A stretch of 9,022 nt of DNA, taken from the NCBI GenBank assembly GCA_026387165.1, contig JAPLMG010000299.1, positions 1 through 9,022 of the forward strand, written 5' to 3'. The notes under the pieces are model-generated. The model searched no databases. It was not told where the DNA came from and saw nothing but the letters and a program-made list of their open reading frames with translations. Below, piece by piece: positions 1 to 5,353 of this stretch (its first letter is position 1; every line of letters starts with the position of its first letter). Source of the stretch: Candidatus Omnitrophota bacterium (GTDB taxonomy: Bacteria > Omnitrophota > Gorgyraeia > 2-01-FULL-45-10). The position numbers were made by a program, and so were the translations under genes.

Positions 1-363
1 CTCTTTGGCGGCCATCTTGTCGCCCATGAGCCGCATATTTTCAGGTGTAGGGCCGATAAATTTTATTTTGCATGATTCGCATATCTCCGCGAAATGCGCG
101 TCCTCCGCCAGGAATCCGTATCCGGGATGTATAGCTTCTACATCGGTTATCTCCGCGGCGCTTATGATGCTGGGAATATTGAGGTAGCTGGAAGAGCTTG
201 CCGCGCTTCCGATGCAGATGGCCTCATCGGCGAATCTTACGTGCAGAGAATTTATATCAGCCTCTGAATATACCGCCACTGTGCGTATCCCGAGCTCTTT
301 GCAGGCCCTGATTATCCTTAAAGCGACCTCGCCCCTGTTAGCTATTAAAATTTTTGAAAACAC
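1..363 (-). CDS. accC: Biotin carboxylase subunit of acetyl-CoA carboxylase, N-terminal part
   Basis: Biotin carboxylase uses ATP and bicarbonate to carboxylate the biotin on AccB, the first half-reaction of acetyl-CoA carboxylase in cytoplasmic fatty-acid synthesis. The window holds the first 121 codons and the gene runs off the left edge in an open frame. The protein begins with the family signature KILIANRGEVALRIIRACKE (residues 4-23). It carries HPGYGFLAE (79-87) of the biotin carboxylase N-terminal domain and MGDKMAAK near residue 116, where the E. coli enzyme has an ATP-binding lysine. The start is a GTG at 363 with a GAGGAG ribosome binding site six bases upstream. An 87-base spacer containing a hairpin separates it from accB. 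The central ATP-grasp catalytic part lies outside the window, so completeness cannot be judged. The assignment is firm; pyruvate carboxylase is unlikely because accB lies just upstream as a separate gene. Confidence 0.96.
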   Translation of the reverse strand, partial: MFSKILIANRGEVALRIIRACKELGIRTVAVYSEADINSLHVRFADEAICIGSAASSSSYLNIPSIISAAEITDVEAIHPGYGFLAEDAHFAEICESCKIKFIGPTPENMRLMGDKMAAKE

Positions 364-393
364 GTAATTCTCCTCTATTAACTCAGTATGAAG

Positions 394-438
394 TCCCCCG
401 AAGCATATATTCTATTGCTTATAGAATGCGAAGGGGGA
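394..438. repeat. Hairpin element with GAA/GAA internal loop (copy A)
   Basis: The arms TCCCCC (394-399) and GGGGGA (433-438) pair. They are followed inward by unpaired GAA on both sides (400-402, 430-432), then a GC pair step, a 4-base bulge and ATTCTAT/ATAGAAT (409-415/421-427) around a 5-base loop. The element lies in the accB-accC spacer. A second copy at 4111-4154 has the same plan. In minus-strand RNA the GGGGA segment (448-444) could instead pair with UCCCC (438-434), so two folds compete. No T-run follows, so it is not a standard terminator. Its function is unknown. Confidence 0.7.
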
Positions 439-450
439 TAGACTCCCCGC

Positions 451-903
451 CTATTTTATCGGCTCTATCACGAATATCACCTGTCCGAACTCCACCGGCT
501 CCGCGTTATCAACAAGTATCTCCAATATCTTGCCTCTCACTTCGGACTTTATTTCATTCATCAGCTTCATGGCCTCTATTATGCACAATACCTGGCCGAT
601 TCCTATGGTGTCCCCTACATTTACATGCGCAGCGGCTTCAGGCGAAGGGGAGCGGTAGAACGTTCCGACCATAGGCGCTTTAATATCTACGGTATTCTTT
701 GCTTTTTCGGCCTCTTTAGCAGCCTTCGCTTCCTGCGTGGATTGGGGCGCCGATGCTTGAGGAACAAATTCGATCGCCTTCTCGAATGAACCGCCGGACG
801 ATTTTTTGAGCTTTATCCGCATGCCGTCCTTTTCCACTTCGAGTTCCGTAAGGCCGTTATCGTTCATCAGGGCTAACATATCTTTTATCTCTTTTATATA
901 CAT
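451..903 (-). CDS. accB: Biotin carboxyl carrier protein of acetyl-CoA carboxylase
   Basis: AccB carries the covalently bound biotin that AccC carboxylates and that the carboxyltransferase AccAD discharges onto acetyl-CoA to make malonyl-CoA. The 150-residue protein has the usual three parts. An N-terminal helical segment covers about residues 1-35. An Ala/Gln/Lys-rich linker covers about 36-72. A C-terminal biotinyl domain covers about 73-150 and contains the canonical EAMKLMNE motif with the biotinylated lysine at K113. The insert preceding it (PMVGTFYRSPSPEA, 77-90) includes the thumb region typical of bacterial AccB. I place the start at the ATG at 903 because AAAGGAG lies eight bases upstream; the longer frame starts at a TTG inside the repeat-rich spacer and adds nine unlikely residues. 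accC follows after 87 bases, as expected for an accBC operon. Confidence 0.97.
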   Translation of the reverse strand: MYIKEIKDMLALMNDNGLTELEVEKDGMRIKLKKSSGGSFEKAIEFVPQASAPQSTQEAKAAKEAEKAKNTVDIKAPMVGTFYRSPSPEAAAHVNVGDTIGIGQVLCIIEAMKLMNEIKSEVRGKILEILVDNAEPVEFGQVIFVIEPIK

Positions 904-927
904 ACATCGCTCTCCTTTATTAAAATT

Positions 928-1030
928 CAAATGTCAAAGCACAAATGACAATTGAATGACAAATGGTCAAACACCAAATGACAAAAATACGGTTTTAGTA
1001 TTTTTCATTTGGATTTTGTTATTTGTCATT
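928..1030. repeat. AAATGACAA-type repeats forming a 76-base palindrome
   Basis: The M24 peptidase-accB spacer (904-1036) holds variants of AAATGACAA at 928-938, 942-951, 954-964 and 974-986, followed by inverted variants up to 1030. The outer arms AATGACAAAT (955-964) and ATTTGTCATT (1021-1030) match perfectly. Inside them CCAAATG/CATTTGG (974-980/1006-1012) and AAAAATAC/GTATTTTT (983-990/998-1005) form a nearly continuous stem with a 2-base bulge and a 7-base loop. It is A+T rich and not followed by a T-run in the minus direction. It resembles a degenerate palindromic repeat or MITE remnant. I saw no coding potential and no convincing promoter in it. Confidence 0.7.
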
Positions 1031-1036
1031 ATCCTA

Positions 1037-2089
1037 TTATCTTGTCAATATCTCGCAGCCTTTATCGGTGACCAGCACCATATCCTCTATCCTTACGCCT
1101 CCGAGCTTAGGCAGATATATGGCCGGCTCTACGGTAAATACCATGCCGCTCTTCAATATATTGTCATTCTTTTTCGATATACTGGGCTCTTCATGGACAT
1201 CCATTCCTATACCATGCCCGAGGGAATGGCCGAAGAACTTACCATAACCCTTTCGGGCTATGTAGCCTCTGCCCGCAAGATCGATCTCGGATATCTTTAC
1301 TCCGGGCCTTATCTTTTCGATCTCCGCGCTTTGAGCCGCCTTGACTATGCCGTATATCTCTTTTATCTTATTCTTCACCTTGCCTATGAAGACCATGCGC
1401 GTTATATCGGAATTGTAGAGATCCAGCCTGCATCCCATGTCCAGCATCACAACATCATTGCTTGCGATCCTGTCTTTTGTGGCGTGGGCGTGCGGCTTCG
1501 AGCAATTCCTGCCGCAGGCAGTTATTGTTTCAAACGCTATCCTGGCGCCCCGTTTTATGAATTCACATTCTATGGAGTCGCTTATAGACTGCTCTGATAT
1601 TCCGGGACGGATCTTCCCCATGGCCTTCTTAAGAACGTCTCCGGTGACATTAACGGATCTTTTAATGGCCTCTATCTCCCCGGGATCTTTGACGGCCCTT
1701 AAGTTCTCAATAATGTTCTTTATCGGAACGAGCCTTGCCGGGCGGATGCAGCCTGCGAGCCTCTTAGCAACCTCATACGGGAGGTTTAGGGAGTCGAAGC
1801 CTATCTTTTTTATCCGGTTCTTTTTTACGATCTCACCCAAACAATCGTAGGTGGACGTCGTTACTTCCACTACGGTGAAACCGCTAACCGAATCCCCGGC
1901 CTCTTCTGTGTAGCGGGAATCTGTGAGAAAGAACTGCGAGTCAGGCGTTATAATTACCAGAGAGTCTCCGCCTCTGAAACCGCTCAAGTATCTTACGTTG
2001 GTCTCGTTCGTTATAAGAAGAGAGCTCAAGCCCAGCTTTTTTAATTCGATCCTTAATTTTTTCAGCCTTAGCTTATGGTCGAATATCAT
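1037..2089 (-). CDS. M24 family Xaa-Pro dipeptidase or aminopeptidase
   Basis: This is a cytoplasmic dinuclear-metal peptidase that removes or cleaves next to proline at peptide N-termini. The 350-residue protein has a creatinase-type N-terminal domain (about 1-130) and a pita-bread catalytic domain (about 135-350). The five metal ligands are visible: D217 in LDMG, D228 in NSDITR, H292 in HSLGHGIG, E321 in TVEPAIY and E335 in VRIED. H200 (SKPHAH) occupies the usual substrate-binding histidine position. The preceding loop reads CGRNCSKPH, with two cysteines where the family usually has small residues and a glycine-proline turn, a mild oddity. The ATG overlaps the aroQ stop as ATGA, which implies translational coupling. 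This neighbour pair (aroQ then pepP/pepQ-like) is common in bacteria, such as yqhS-yqhT in Bacillus. Aminopeptidase P versus prolidase cannot be decided from sequence alone, so no symbol is given. Confidence 0.94.
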   Translation of the reverse strand: MIFDHKLRLKKLRIELKKLGLSSLLITNETNVRYLSGFRGGDSLVIITPDSQFFLTDSRYTEEAGDSVSGFTVVEVTTSTYDCLGEIVKKNRIKKIGFDSLNLPYEVAKRLAGCIRPARLVPIKNIIENLRAVKDPGEIEAIKRSVNVTGDVLKKAMGKIRPGISEQSISDSIECEFIKRGARIAFETITACGRNCSKPHAHATKDRIASNDVVMLDMGCRLDLYNSDITRMVFIGKVKNKIKEIYGIVKAAQSAEIEKIRPGVKISEIDLAGRGYIARKGYGKFFGHSLGHGIGMDVHEEPSISKKNDNILKSGMVFTVEPAIYLPKLGGVRIEDMVLVTDKGCEILTR

Positions 2090-2526
2090 TTCTTGCCGAT
2101 CAGGCCTATCGCCGCTTCCAGCCCTAGAATGTAGCTCATCTTTCCGAAACCGCAGATCTGCCCCTTGGCTACCGGTGATATCAGAGATGTGTGCCGGAAC
2201 TCCTCGCGCGCATATATATTCGACAGGTGCACTTCAACGGCCGGAACCTTCACGGAGCTTATAGCATCCCGTATAGCCACGCTGGTATGTGTGTAAGCCG
2301 CGGGATTTATCAGTATGGCCCCGAATTTGCCCCCGGATTTACCGATCAGCTCCACTATCTCACCCTCGTGGTTCGACTGGACTATCTCAAGCGCTACCTT
2401 CTTCGCCTTGGCCATCTTTTTAAGGCCGCTGTTTATATCGTCCATGGTGACCTTGCCGTAAATATCCGGCTCTCTTTGGCCCAGTAGATTGAGATTCGGT
2501 CCGTGTATCACAAGCACCCTCTTCAC
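2086..2526 (-). CDS. aroQ: Type II 3-dehydroquinate dehydratase
   Basis: It dehydrates 3-dehydroquinate to 3-dehydroshikimate in the shikimate pathway to aromatic amino acids, in the cytoplasm, usually as a dodecamer. From the GTG at 2526 the protein is 146 residues, the normal family length. It opens with VLVIHGPNLNLLGQREP, including the active-site R18, followed by the catalytic tyrosine in DIYG (Y23). SNHEGE (51-56), INPAAYTHTS (73-82, N75 and the catalytic H80), EVHLSN (98-103) and EEFRHTS (108-114, R111) complete the active site. An in-frame ATG at 2568 with GAGGG eight bases upstream would add 14 basic residues that the family does not have. The GTG has AGAGG only four bases upstream, so the start remains open. 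The gene overlaps the M24 peptidase by four bases. No convincing promoter was found in the long upstream spacer. Confidence 0.95.
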   Translation of the reverse strand: MKRVLVIHGPNLNLLGQREPDIYGKVTMDDINSGLKKMAKAKKVALEIVQSNHEGEIVELIGKSGGKFGAILINPAAYTHTSVAIRDAISSVKVPAVEVHLSNIYAREEFRHTSLISPVAKGQICGFGKMSYILGLEAAIGLIGKK

Positions 2527-2605
2527 CCCGCCTCTTCTTTCTGTTATCTTGATTTTCTTGGTTATCATTTTTAGCGCCCTCTATCACTGCTGTCCAAGTT
2601 AGCCT

Positions 2606-2638
2606 GTCTGTCATTCCCGCGCAAGCGGGAATCCAGAC
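2606..2638. repeat. REP-like palindrome, unit 1
   Basis: ATTCCCGC (2613-2620) and GCGGGAAT (2625-2632) form a perfect 8-base stem around GCAA. They are extended by GTCTG/CAGAC (2606-2610/2634-2638) beyond a small internal loop. The core at 2609-2635, read on the minus strand, is TGGATTCCCGC-loop-GCGGGAATGACA. Closely similar sequences are common as dispersed intergenic palindromes in many bacterial genomes. Unit 2 lies 15 bases away in the opposite orientation. Confidence 0.8.
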
Positions 2639-2650
2639 GAGGATTGTTTA

Positions 2651-2701
2651 TGGATGCCCGCCCTTCGACTTCGCTCAGGGCATGCTTCCGCGGGCATGAC
2701 A
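2651..2701. repeat. REP-like palindrome, unit 2, with a larger central insert
   Basis: ATGCCCGC (2654-2661) pairs with GCGGGCAT (2690-2697). The outer sequences TGGAT and ATGACA match unit 1 in the opposite orientation. Between the arms lies the familiar dispersed sequence CCTTCGACTTCGCTCAGG (2662-2679), which can form its own GCCCT/AGGGC stem (2660-2664/2677-2681). Relative to unit 1 the third stem pair has changed from T-A to G-C on both arms, so pairing is preserved. Confidence 0.78.
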
Positions 2702-2795
2702 TGATTTAGTATCTCAAAATAAGTTTCTCGACGAATATGCAATGTTAATTTGGACGCAAGTGATCCTCTATATTAATTAATCCCGCGCTATTAAC

Positions 2796-2828
2796 TCACA
2801 AATCACTATAAGAAAGGGCGGGGTTCAT
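2796..2828 (-). CDS. Possible 10-residue leader peptide ORF
   Basis: An ATG at 2828 opens a 10-codon frame (MNPALSYSDL) ending in TGA. It is preceded by a strong AGAGGAG ribosome binding site (2836-2842) seven bases upstream. Codons 2 to 5 contain the CCCCGCCC segment that forms one arm of an alternative stem, so translation would affect folding. The peptide is not rich in aromatic residues, so classic aromatic attenuation is not indicated. It may be chance; the binding site and its position within the structure are the only support. Confidence 0.25.
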   Translation of the reverse strand: MNPALSYSDL

Positions 2829-2896
2829 GGATAAACTCCTCTTTCAGGCCGGGGCTGTACTAGCCGCTTTCTATTTGTCCAGCCCCGCCCGGCCTG
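2816..2896 (-). terminator. Two-state GC-rich hairpin region, possible terminator or attenuator
   Basis: On the minus-strand RNA, the segment just after the Trm112-like stop (2896-2880) can pair with 2857-2845 (CAGGCC plus GGGGCTG, 13 pairs with a 4-base bulge). Alternatively its GGGCGGGG core (2890-2883) can pair perfectly with CCCCGCCC (2823-2816). The second stem is followed at once by UUUCUUAU, a weak U-rich tail like that of an intrinsic terminator, although the loop would be long. The first stem is followed instead by AAAGAGGAG. It could simply end transcription of the upstream genes. The hairpin arms are certain; the regulatory role is inference. Confidence 0.4.
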
Positions 2897-2902
2897 GATT
2901 GG

Positions 2903-3067
2903 TTATTTTTTAGGCAATTCGGCCTCATCTATCAGCATTATCGGGATATCGTCTTTTATGGGATAGCGCCGGGCGCATTTTGAGCATACGATCCGATCGC
3001 CTTCTAATTTTACACCGGCCTTACATAGGGGGCACGCCAGTATATCCAGCAGCTCTTTGTCTATCAT
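2903..3067 (-). CDS. Trm112-like (UPF0434/YcaR-type) small zinc protein
   Basis: This 54-residue protein is short but clearly real. It starts MIDKELLDILACPLC and has two CXXC pairs, C12/C15 and C28/C31, suited to binding one zinc ion. The ending RYPIKDDIPIMLIDEA (35-50) matches the usual YP(I/L)RDGIP-type tail of this family. In eukaryotes and archaea Trm112 is a stabilising and activating subunit of several methyltransferases. The bacterial short homologues have no settled role. The ATG directly follows the TAG of the upstream membrane protein gene, with no base between them. Its ribosome binding site GAGGAG is inside the last codons of that gene, so the two are almost certainly translationally coupled. 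Short zinc-ribbon proteins of other kinds are possible but less likely. Confidence 0.88.
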   Translation of the reverse strand: MIDKELLDILACPLCKAGVKLEGDRIVCSKCARRYPIKDDIPIMLIDEAELPKK

Positions 3068-4036
3068 CTATATAGCTCCTCTGTTTATCTCTTGCACCTT
3101 TATCTTGAACTGCGGGCTGAATGCATATATCAACCCGCCCATTACGCTTGTACATAACAATACGAGCAGCAGTAGGATACTCATGGCAAAAGCTTTGTCG
3201 GATCCTATCAGGGGCCCGAAGAGCACCACAATAGAGCCTTCTCTTAAGCCCAGGCCATTTATCGAAGGCAAAAGGCTCATCATGCTCACTATGGGCATCT
3301 TTATTAACAAGTCTTTAATGGGTATCCTGCTTCCGATGCTCAGAGCCACCACGCTCAGGCTCATAAAAAATAACATCTGCGAAAGAAATGAAATAAGAAA
3401 AGATTTCAGCATTAGAGTTTTCTGATATTGATACTGATGGATCACTTCGTATGCCTTCCTGAGCTTCTCCTTTATCGGATTTATTACGAAGAAAAGAAAC
3501 GAGAACTTCTGGGCAAGCCTCTTGTTCGTCATTAATATGATGAATACTATCGAACCAAGCGTTATGGCGTATATTATATACCTCAATGTCGAGTCCACTA
3601 CGCCTTCTTCAGCGAAGAATAGCGCCAAAAAGGCCATAAATATCATTGTAAACAATCCTATTACCCGGTCGACAAATACGGAAGCGTAAGCCCCGGCCTT
3701 CTTGTCGGTCTTCTTTGAGAGATAATAAGCTTTCGCTACGTCCCCGCCGATGGATGTCGGGAGGAAGTTGTTGAAGAAATAACCTATAAATGTGAGCGAC
3801 AACGCCTCTTTGAGCGTTACCGGGATGCCTTGAGCCTCTATCAGCAGCTTTAATCTTACGGAAGCTACGGATACCGCGGTCGCGAATATGAGCAATCCCA
3901 GCAGGAATACCGGCACCTTCGTTGACGCGAAGGCCTTGAGTATCTGGGGATACTTATCCCTCATGATATACAGTAATAATGCTATAAAGGATCCGCTTAC
4001 GAAAGCTCTTAGCGCTTGAGATGATCTCTTAGTCAT
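3068..4036 (-). CDS. Lysylphosphatidylglycerol synthetase-type transmembrane protein (UPF0104 family)
   Basis: A 322-residue inner-membrane protein with about seven or eight hydrophobic segments (roughly 10-25, 42-65, 79-95, 120-142, 152-170, 209-235, 245-262 and 280-305). Family signatures are NNFLPTSIGGDVAKAYYL (89-106), SVFVDRVIGL (119-128) and LPSINGLGLREGSI (256-269). These match the membrane domain found alone in many bacteria and archaea and fused to a synthetase domain in MprF, where it flips aminoacylated phosphatidylglycerol. Here the aminoacyl-transfer domain is absent, so a lipid or polyprenol-linked transport role is inferred rather than lysyl-lipid synthesis. The ATG at 4036 lacks a recognisable ribosome binding site, and a candidate promoter would start transcription a few bases upstream. 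The next gene abuts the stop codon. The specific substrate is unknown. Confidence 0.9.
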   Translation of the reverse strand: MTKRSSQALRAFVSGSFIALLLYIMRDKYPQILKAFASTKVPVFLLGLLIFATAVSVASVRLKLLIEAQGIPVTLKEALSLTFIGYFFNNFLPTSIGGDVAKAYYLSKKTDKKAGAYASVFVDRVIGLFTMIFMAFLALFFAEEGVVDSTLRYIIYAITLGSIVFIILMTNKRLAQKFSFLFFVINPIKEKLRKAYEVIHQYQYQKTLMLKSFLISFLSQMLFFMSLSVVALSIGSRIPIKDLLIKMPIVSMMSLLPSINGLGLREGSIVVLFGPLIGSDKAFAMSILLLLVLLCTSVMGGLIYAFSPQFKIKVQEINRGAI

Positions 4037-4045
4037 GGGTATAAC

Positions 4046-4074
4046 AATTTATCATAAAGGGATAGTGATGTAAA
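4046..4074 (-). promoter_or_regulatory. Candidate sigma-70-type promoter for the UPF0104 membrane protein gene
   Basis: On the minus strand TTTACA (4074-4069) lies 17 bases from TAAATT (4051-4046), matching 5 of 6 and 4 of 6 consensus bases. The predicted transcription start near 4039 is only a few bases before the ATG at 4036. That fits the absence of a ribosome binding site and would give a nearly leaderless mRNA. Spacing is ideal but the -10 match is moderate in A+T-rich DNA. Confidence 0.35.
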
Positions 4075-4081
4075 GCGATTT

Positions 4082-4110
4082 TTAGCGCTGTTGCTGACGC
4101 TCAGCGCTAA
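4082..4110. repeat. Perfect inverted repeat next to the GAA-loop hairpin
   Basis: TTAGCGCTG (4082-4090) and CAGCGCTAA (4102-4110) are perfect 9-base arms. An alternative inner hairpin GCTGA-CGC-TCAGC (4093-4105) uses part of the right arm. It adjoins the second hairpin at 4111 without a gap. In the minus direction it is followed by AAATCGC, not a U-run, so it is at best a rho-independent terminator of poor form between rmuC and the membrane protein gene. Confidence 0.6.
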
Positions 4111-4154
4111 TCCGCCGAAGCATTCAGGCGCATTCCGGTGAATGCGAAGGCGGA
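4111..4154. repeat. Hairpin element with GAA/GAA internal loop (copy B)
   Basis: TCCGCC (4111-4116) pairs with GGCGGA (4149-4154). GAA lies unpaired on both sides (4117-4119, 4146-4148), and GCATTCA (4120-4126) pairs with TGAATGC (4139-4145) around a 12-base loop. Copy A at 394-438 has the same arrangement, with the third outer pair C-G instead of G-C. The element lies in the rmuC downstream spacer. Confidence 0.75.
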
Positions 4155-4200
4155 TGGCTTCTTCGGAGTATTTTTTCGCGAATTTTTTGCTCGAGGGGAG

Positions 4201-5343
4201 CTATATAGCAGAGTCCTGCTCTTCCGGGAGCGTAGCCGGCTCTGCTATGCCTTCCTGCTTCCTTAAGTCTTCTATCTTTCCTACCTGGCGGTCAAGCTGT
4301 TTGCGCCTGGTAGTGGTTAGATTATTAAATTCCTTCTGTACGGCCTCTATTTTTTCTCCCAAATCATCAAATGATTCCGTAAACAGTTTCCACTGTTTAT
4401 TGAACGTTCCCAAAAGCAACAGCATATGAGCAGCGGTCTTTTCGAGCTTGAAATTATCAACAGCGTGATGGATAACGGCCAATATCGCATACAGAGTGAG
4501 CGGAGAGCAGAAGATAACCTTACATCTGAGCGCATCATCGATCAAAGTCCGGTCGTTCTCGTTTATGAAGGAGTATAGCTGTTCGTTAGGTATAAATAGA
4601 ATAACATAATCTACCGTCTTTTCTTCCGGGTTTATATAATCCCTATTTGTCACTTCCTTCATTCTGGATCTGACGTCTCTCAAAAATTGGTCCTTATGTT
4701 TCTGTTTATCGGTTTCTGATTCCGTCTCAAGGTAACGCAGATAACTGCTCATAGGGAATTTGACATCCATATTTACTTTTAGCCCTTGAGGCAGGAAAAA
4801 AGTGTAATCAGGCCTGGTATTTACAGTATCCTGGCTCTTATCCCTTTGATAGTTGACGCCTTCGGCAAATCCGGCAAGCCTTAGTATGTCATCGGCAATC
4901 CTCTGCCCCCATTGGCCGCGGGCTTTTGTGCTGACAAGCGCTGCTTTAAGCTGGTTTGTTGTATCATGAAGCCTGCCCAACTGTTCCGCGCTCAATTTTA
5001 ACTGCCCGGAAAGTTCGCCGAATTTCAGTTCACGATCCTTTTCTAAATTTGTCATCAAATTCTGAACTTTCTGCAATTCTTCCTTCATCGAGCCCAGCGT
5101 TTGGTCTATAAGCTTCTTTTTGGCTTCCAGCTCTTTTCCTCCGCCTTCGGTCTGTTTGGAAAGAGTTTCGTTCGCTATCTTTAAAAACTGGTCCATGCTT
5201 TTGGATAGGGCGTCAAATGAAATAGCGGTGAATGAATCCTTTAATCGGTCATGATTCATCTTTGACTGGCGGCCCAGCCAGATAAACCCGCCGAGAATCA
5301 GCATTGCGACTACTGCTATCAGCGCCATTCCAAACAACAACAT
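4201..5343 (-). CDS. rmuC: RmuC family DNA recombination protein
   Basis: RmuC-family proteins limit rearrangements at inverted repeats in E. coli and have a predicted nuclease-like fold; the molecular activity is poorly defined. The 380-residue protein begins with a membrane anchor (about 2-23), then a helical, probably coiled-coil region (about 27-140). The RmuC core (about 141-300) opens with ARGQWGQRIADDIL (141-154) and contains RPDY (177-180) and NMDVKFP (191-197), matching the D...K pattern of restriction-endonuclease-like folds. DYVILFIPNEQLY (245-257) and SPLTLYAIL (280-288) are also typical. A charged helical tail ends in a Glu/Pro-rich sequence. I chose the ATG at 5343 because GAGGAG lies six bases upstream and it gives a proper anchor; the longer frame adds 13 polar residues. 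The DUF1844 gene ends 10 bases before it, so the two are likely coupled. The length is slightly short for the family but the core is complete. Confidence 0.93.
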   Translation of the reverse strand: MLLFGMALIAVVAMLILGGFIWLGRQSKMNHDRLKDSFTAISFDALSKSMDQFLKIANETLSKQTEGGGKELEAKKKLIDQTLGSMKEELQKVQNLMTNLEKDRELKFGELSGQLKLSAEQLGRLHDTTNQLKAALVSTKARGQWGQRIADDILRLAGFAEGVNYQRDKSQDTVNTRPDYTFFLPQGLKVNMDVKFPMSSYLRYLETESETDKQKHKDQFLRDVRSRMKEVTNRDYINPEEKTVDYVILFIPNEQLYSFINENDRTLIDDALRCKVIFCSPLTLYAILAVIHHAVDNFKLEKTAAHMLLLLGTFNKQWKLFTESFDDLGEKIEAVQKEFNNLTTTRRKQLDRQVGKIEDLRKQEGIAEPATLPEEQDSAI

Positions 5344-5353
5344 TAAGCTCTCC

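Larger units (their letters stand above)
2569..2902. other. Long intergenic region between the Trm112-like gene and aroQ
   Basis: This spacer contains no long gene. From high to low coordinates it holds a two-stem GC-rich structure with a 10-codon ORF (2796-2896), an A+T-rich stretch with no recognisable element (about 2702-2795), and two REP-like palindromes (2609-2635, 2651-2701). The mRNA leader of aroQ follows. A promoter for the aroQ-accC block would be expected here. I looked for -35/-10 pairs on the minus strand and found none good enough to report. Confidence 0.6.

Noticed and set aside
928..1030. Repeated AAATGACAA words as a CRISPR array
   Set aside because: The repeats are about 10 bases, degenerate, irregularly spaced and occur in both orientations, with no cas gene in the window.
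956..1597. Plus-strand frame of 213 codons with a hydrophobic start
   Set aside because: It lies antisense to the well-conserved M24 peptidase C-terminal half, begins inside the repeat palindrome, shows no family motif and has no ribosome binding site.
2740..2780. Plus-strand TTGGAC...TATTAA promoter-like pair near 2751-2777
   Set aside because: The spacing is about 15 bases, the region is A+T rich, and no plus-strand gene follows it.
2827..2913. Plus-strand 28-codon hydrophobic frame across the two-state hairpin
   Set aside because: It is short, overlaps the structured region and the Trm112-like gene end, and lacks any family similarity; its T-rich end also makes the hairpin look like a plus-strand terminator, but no plus-strand gene precedes it.
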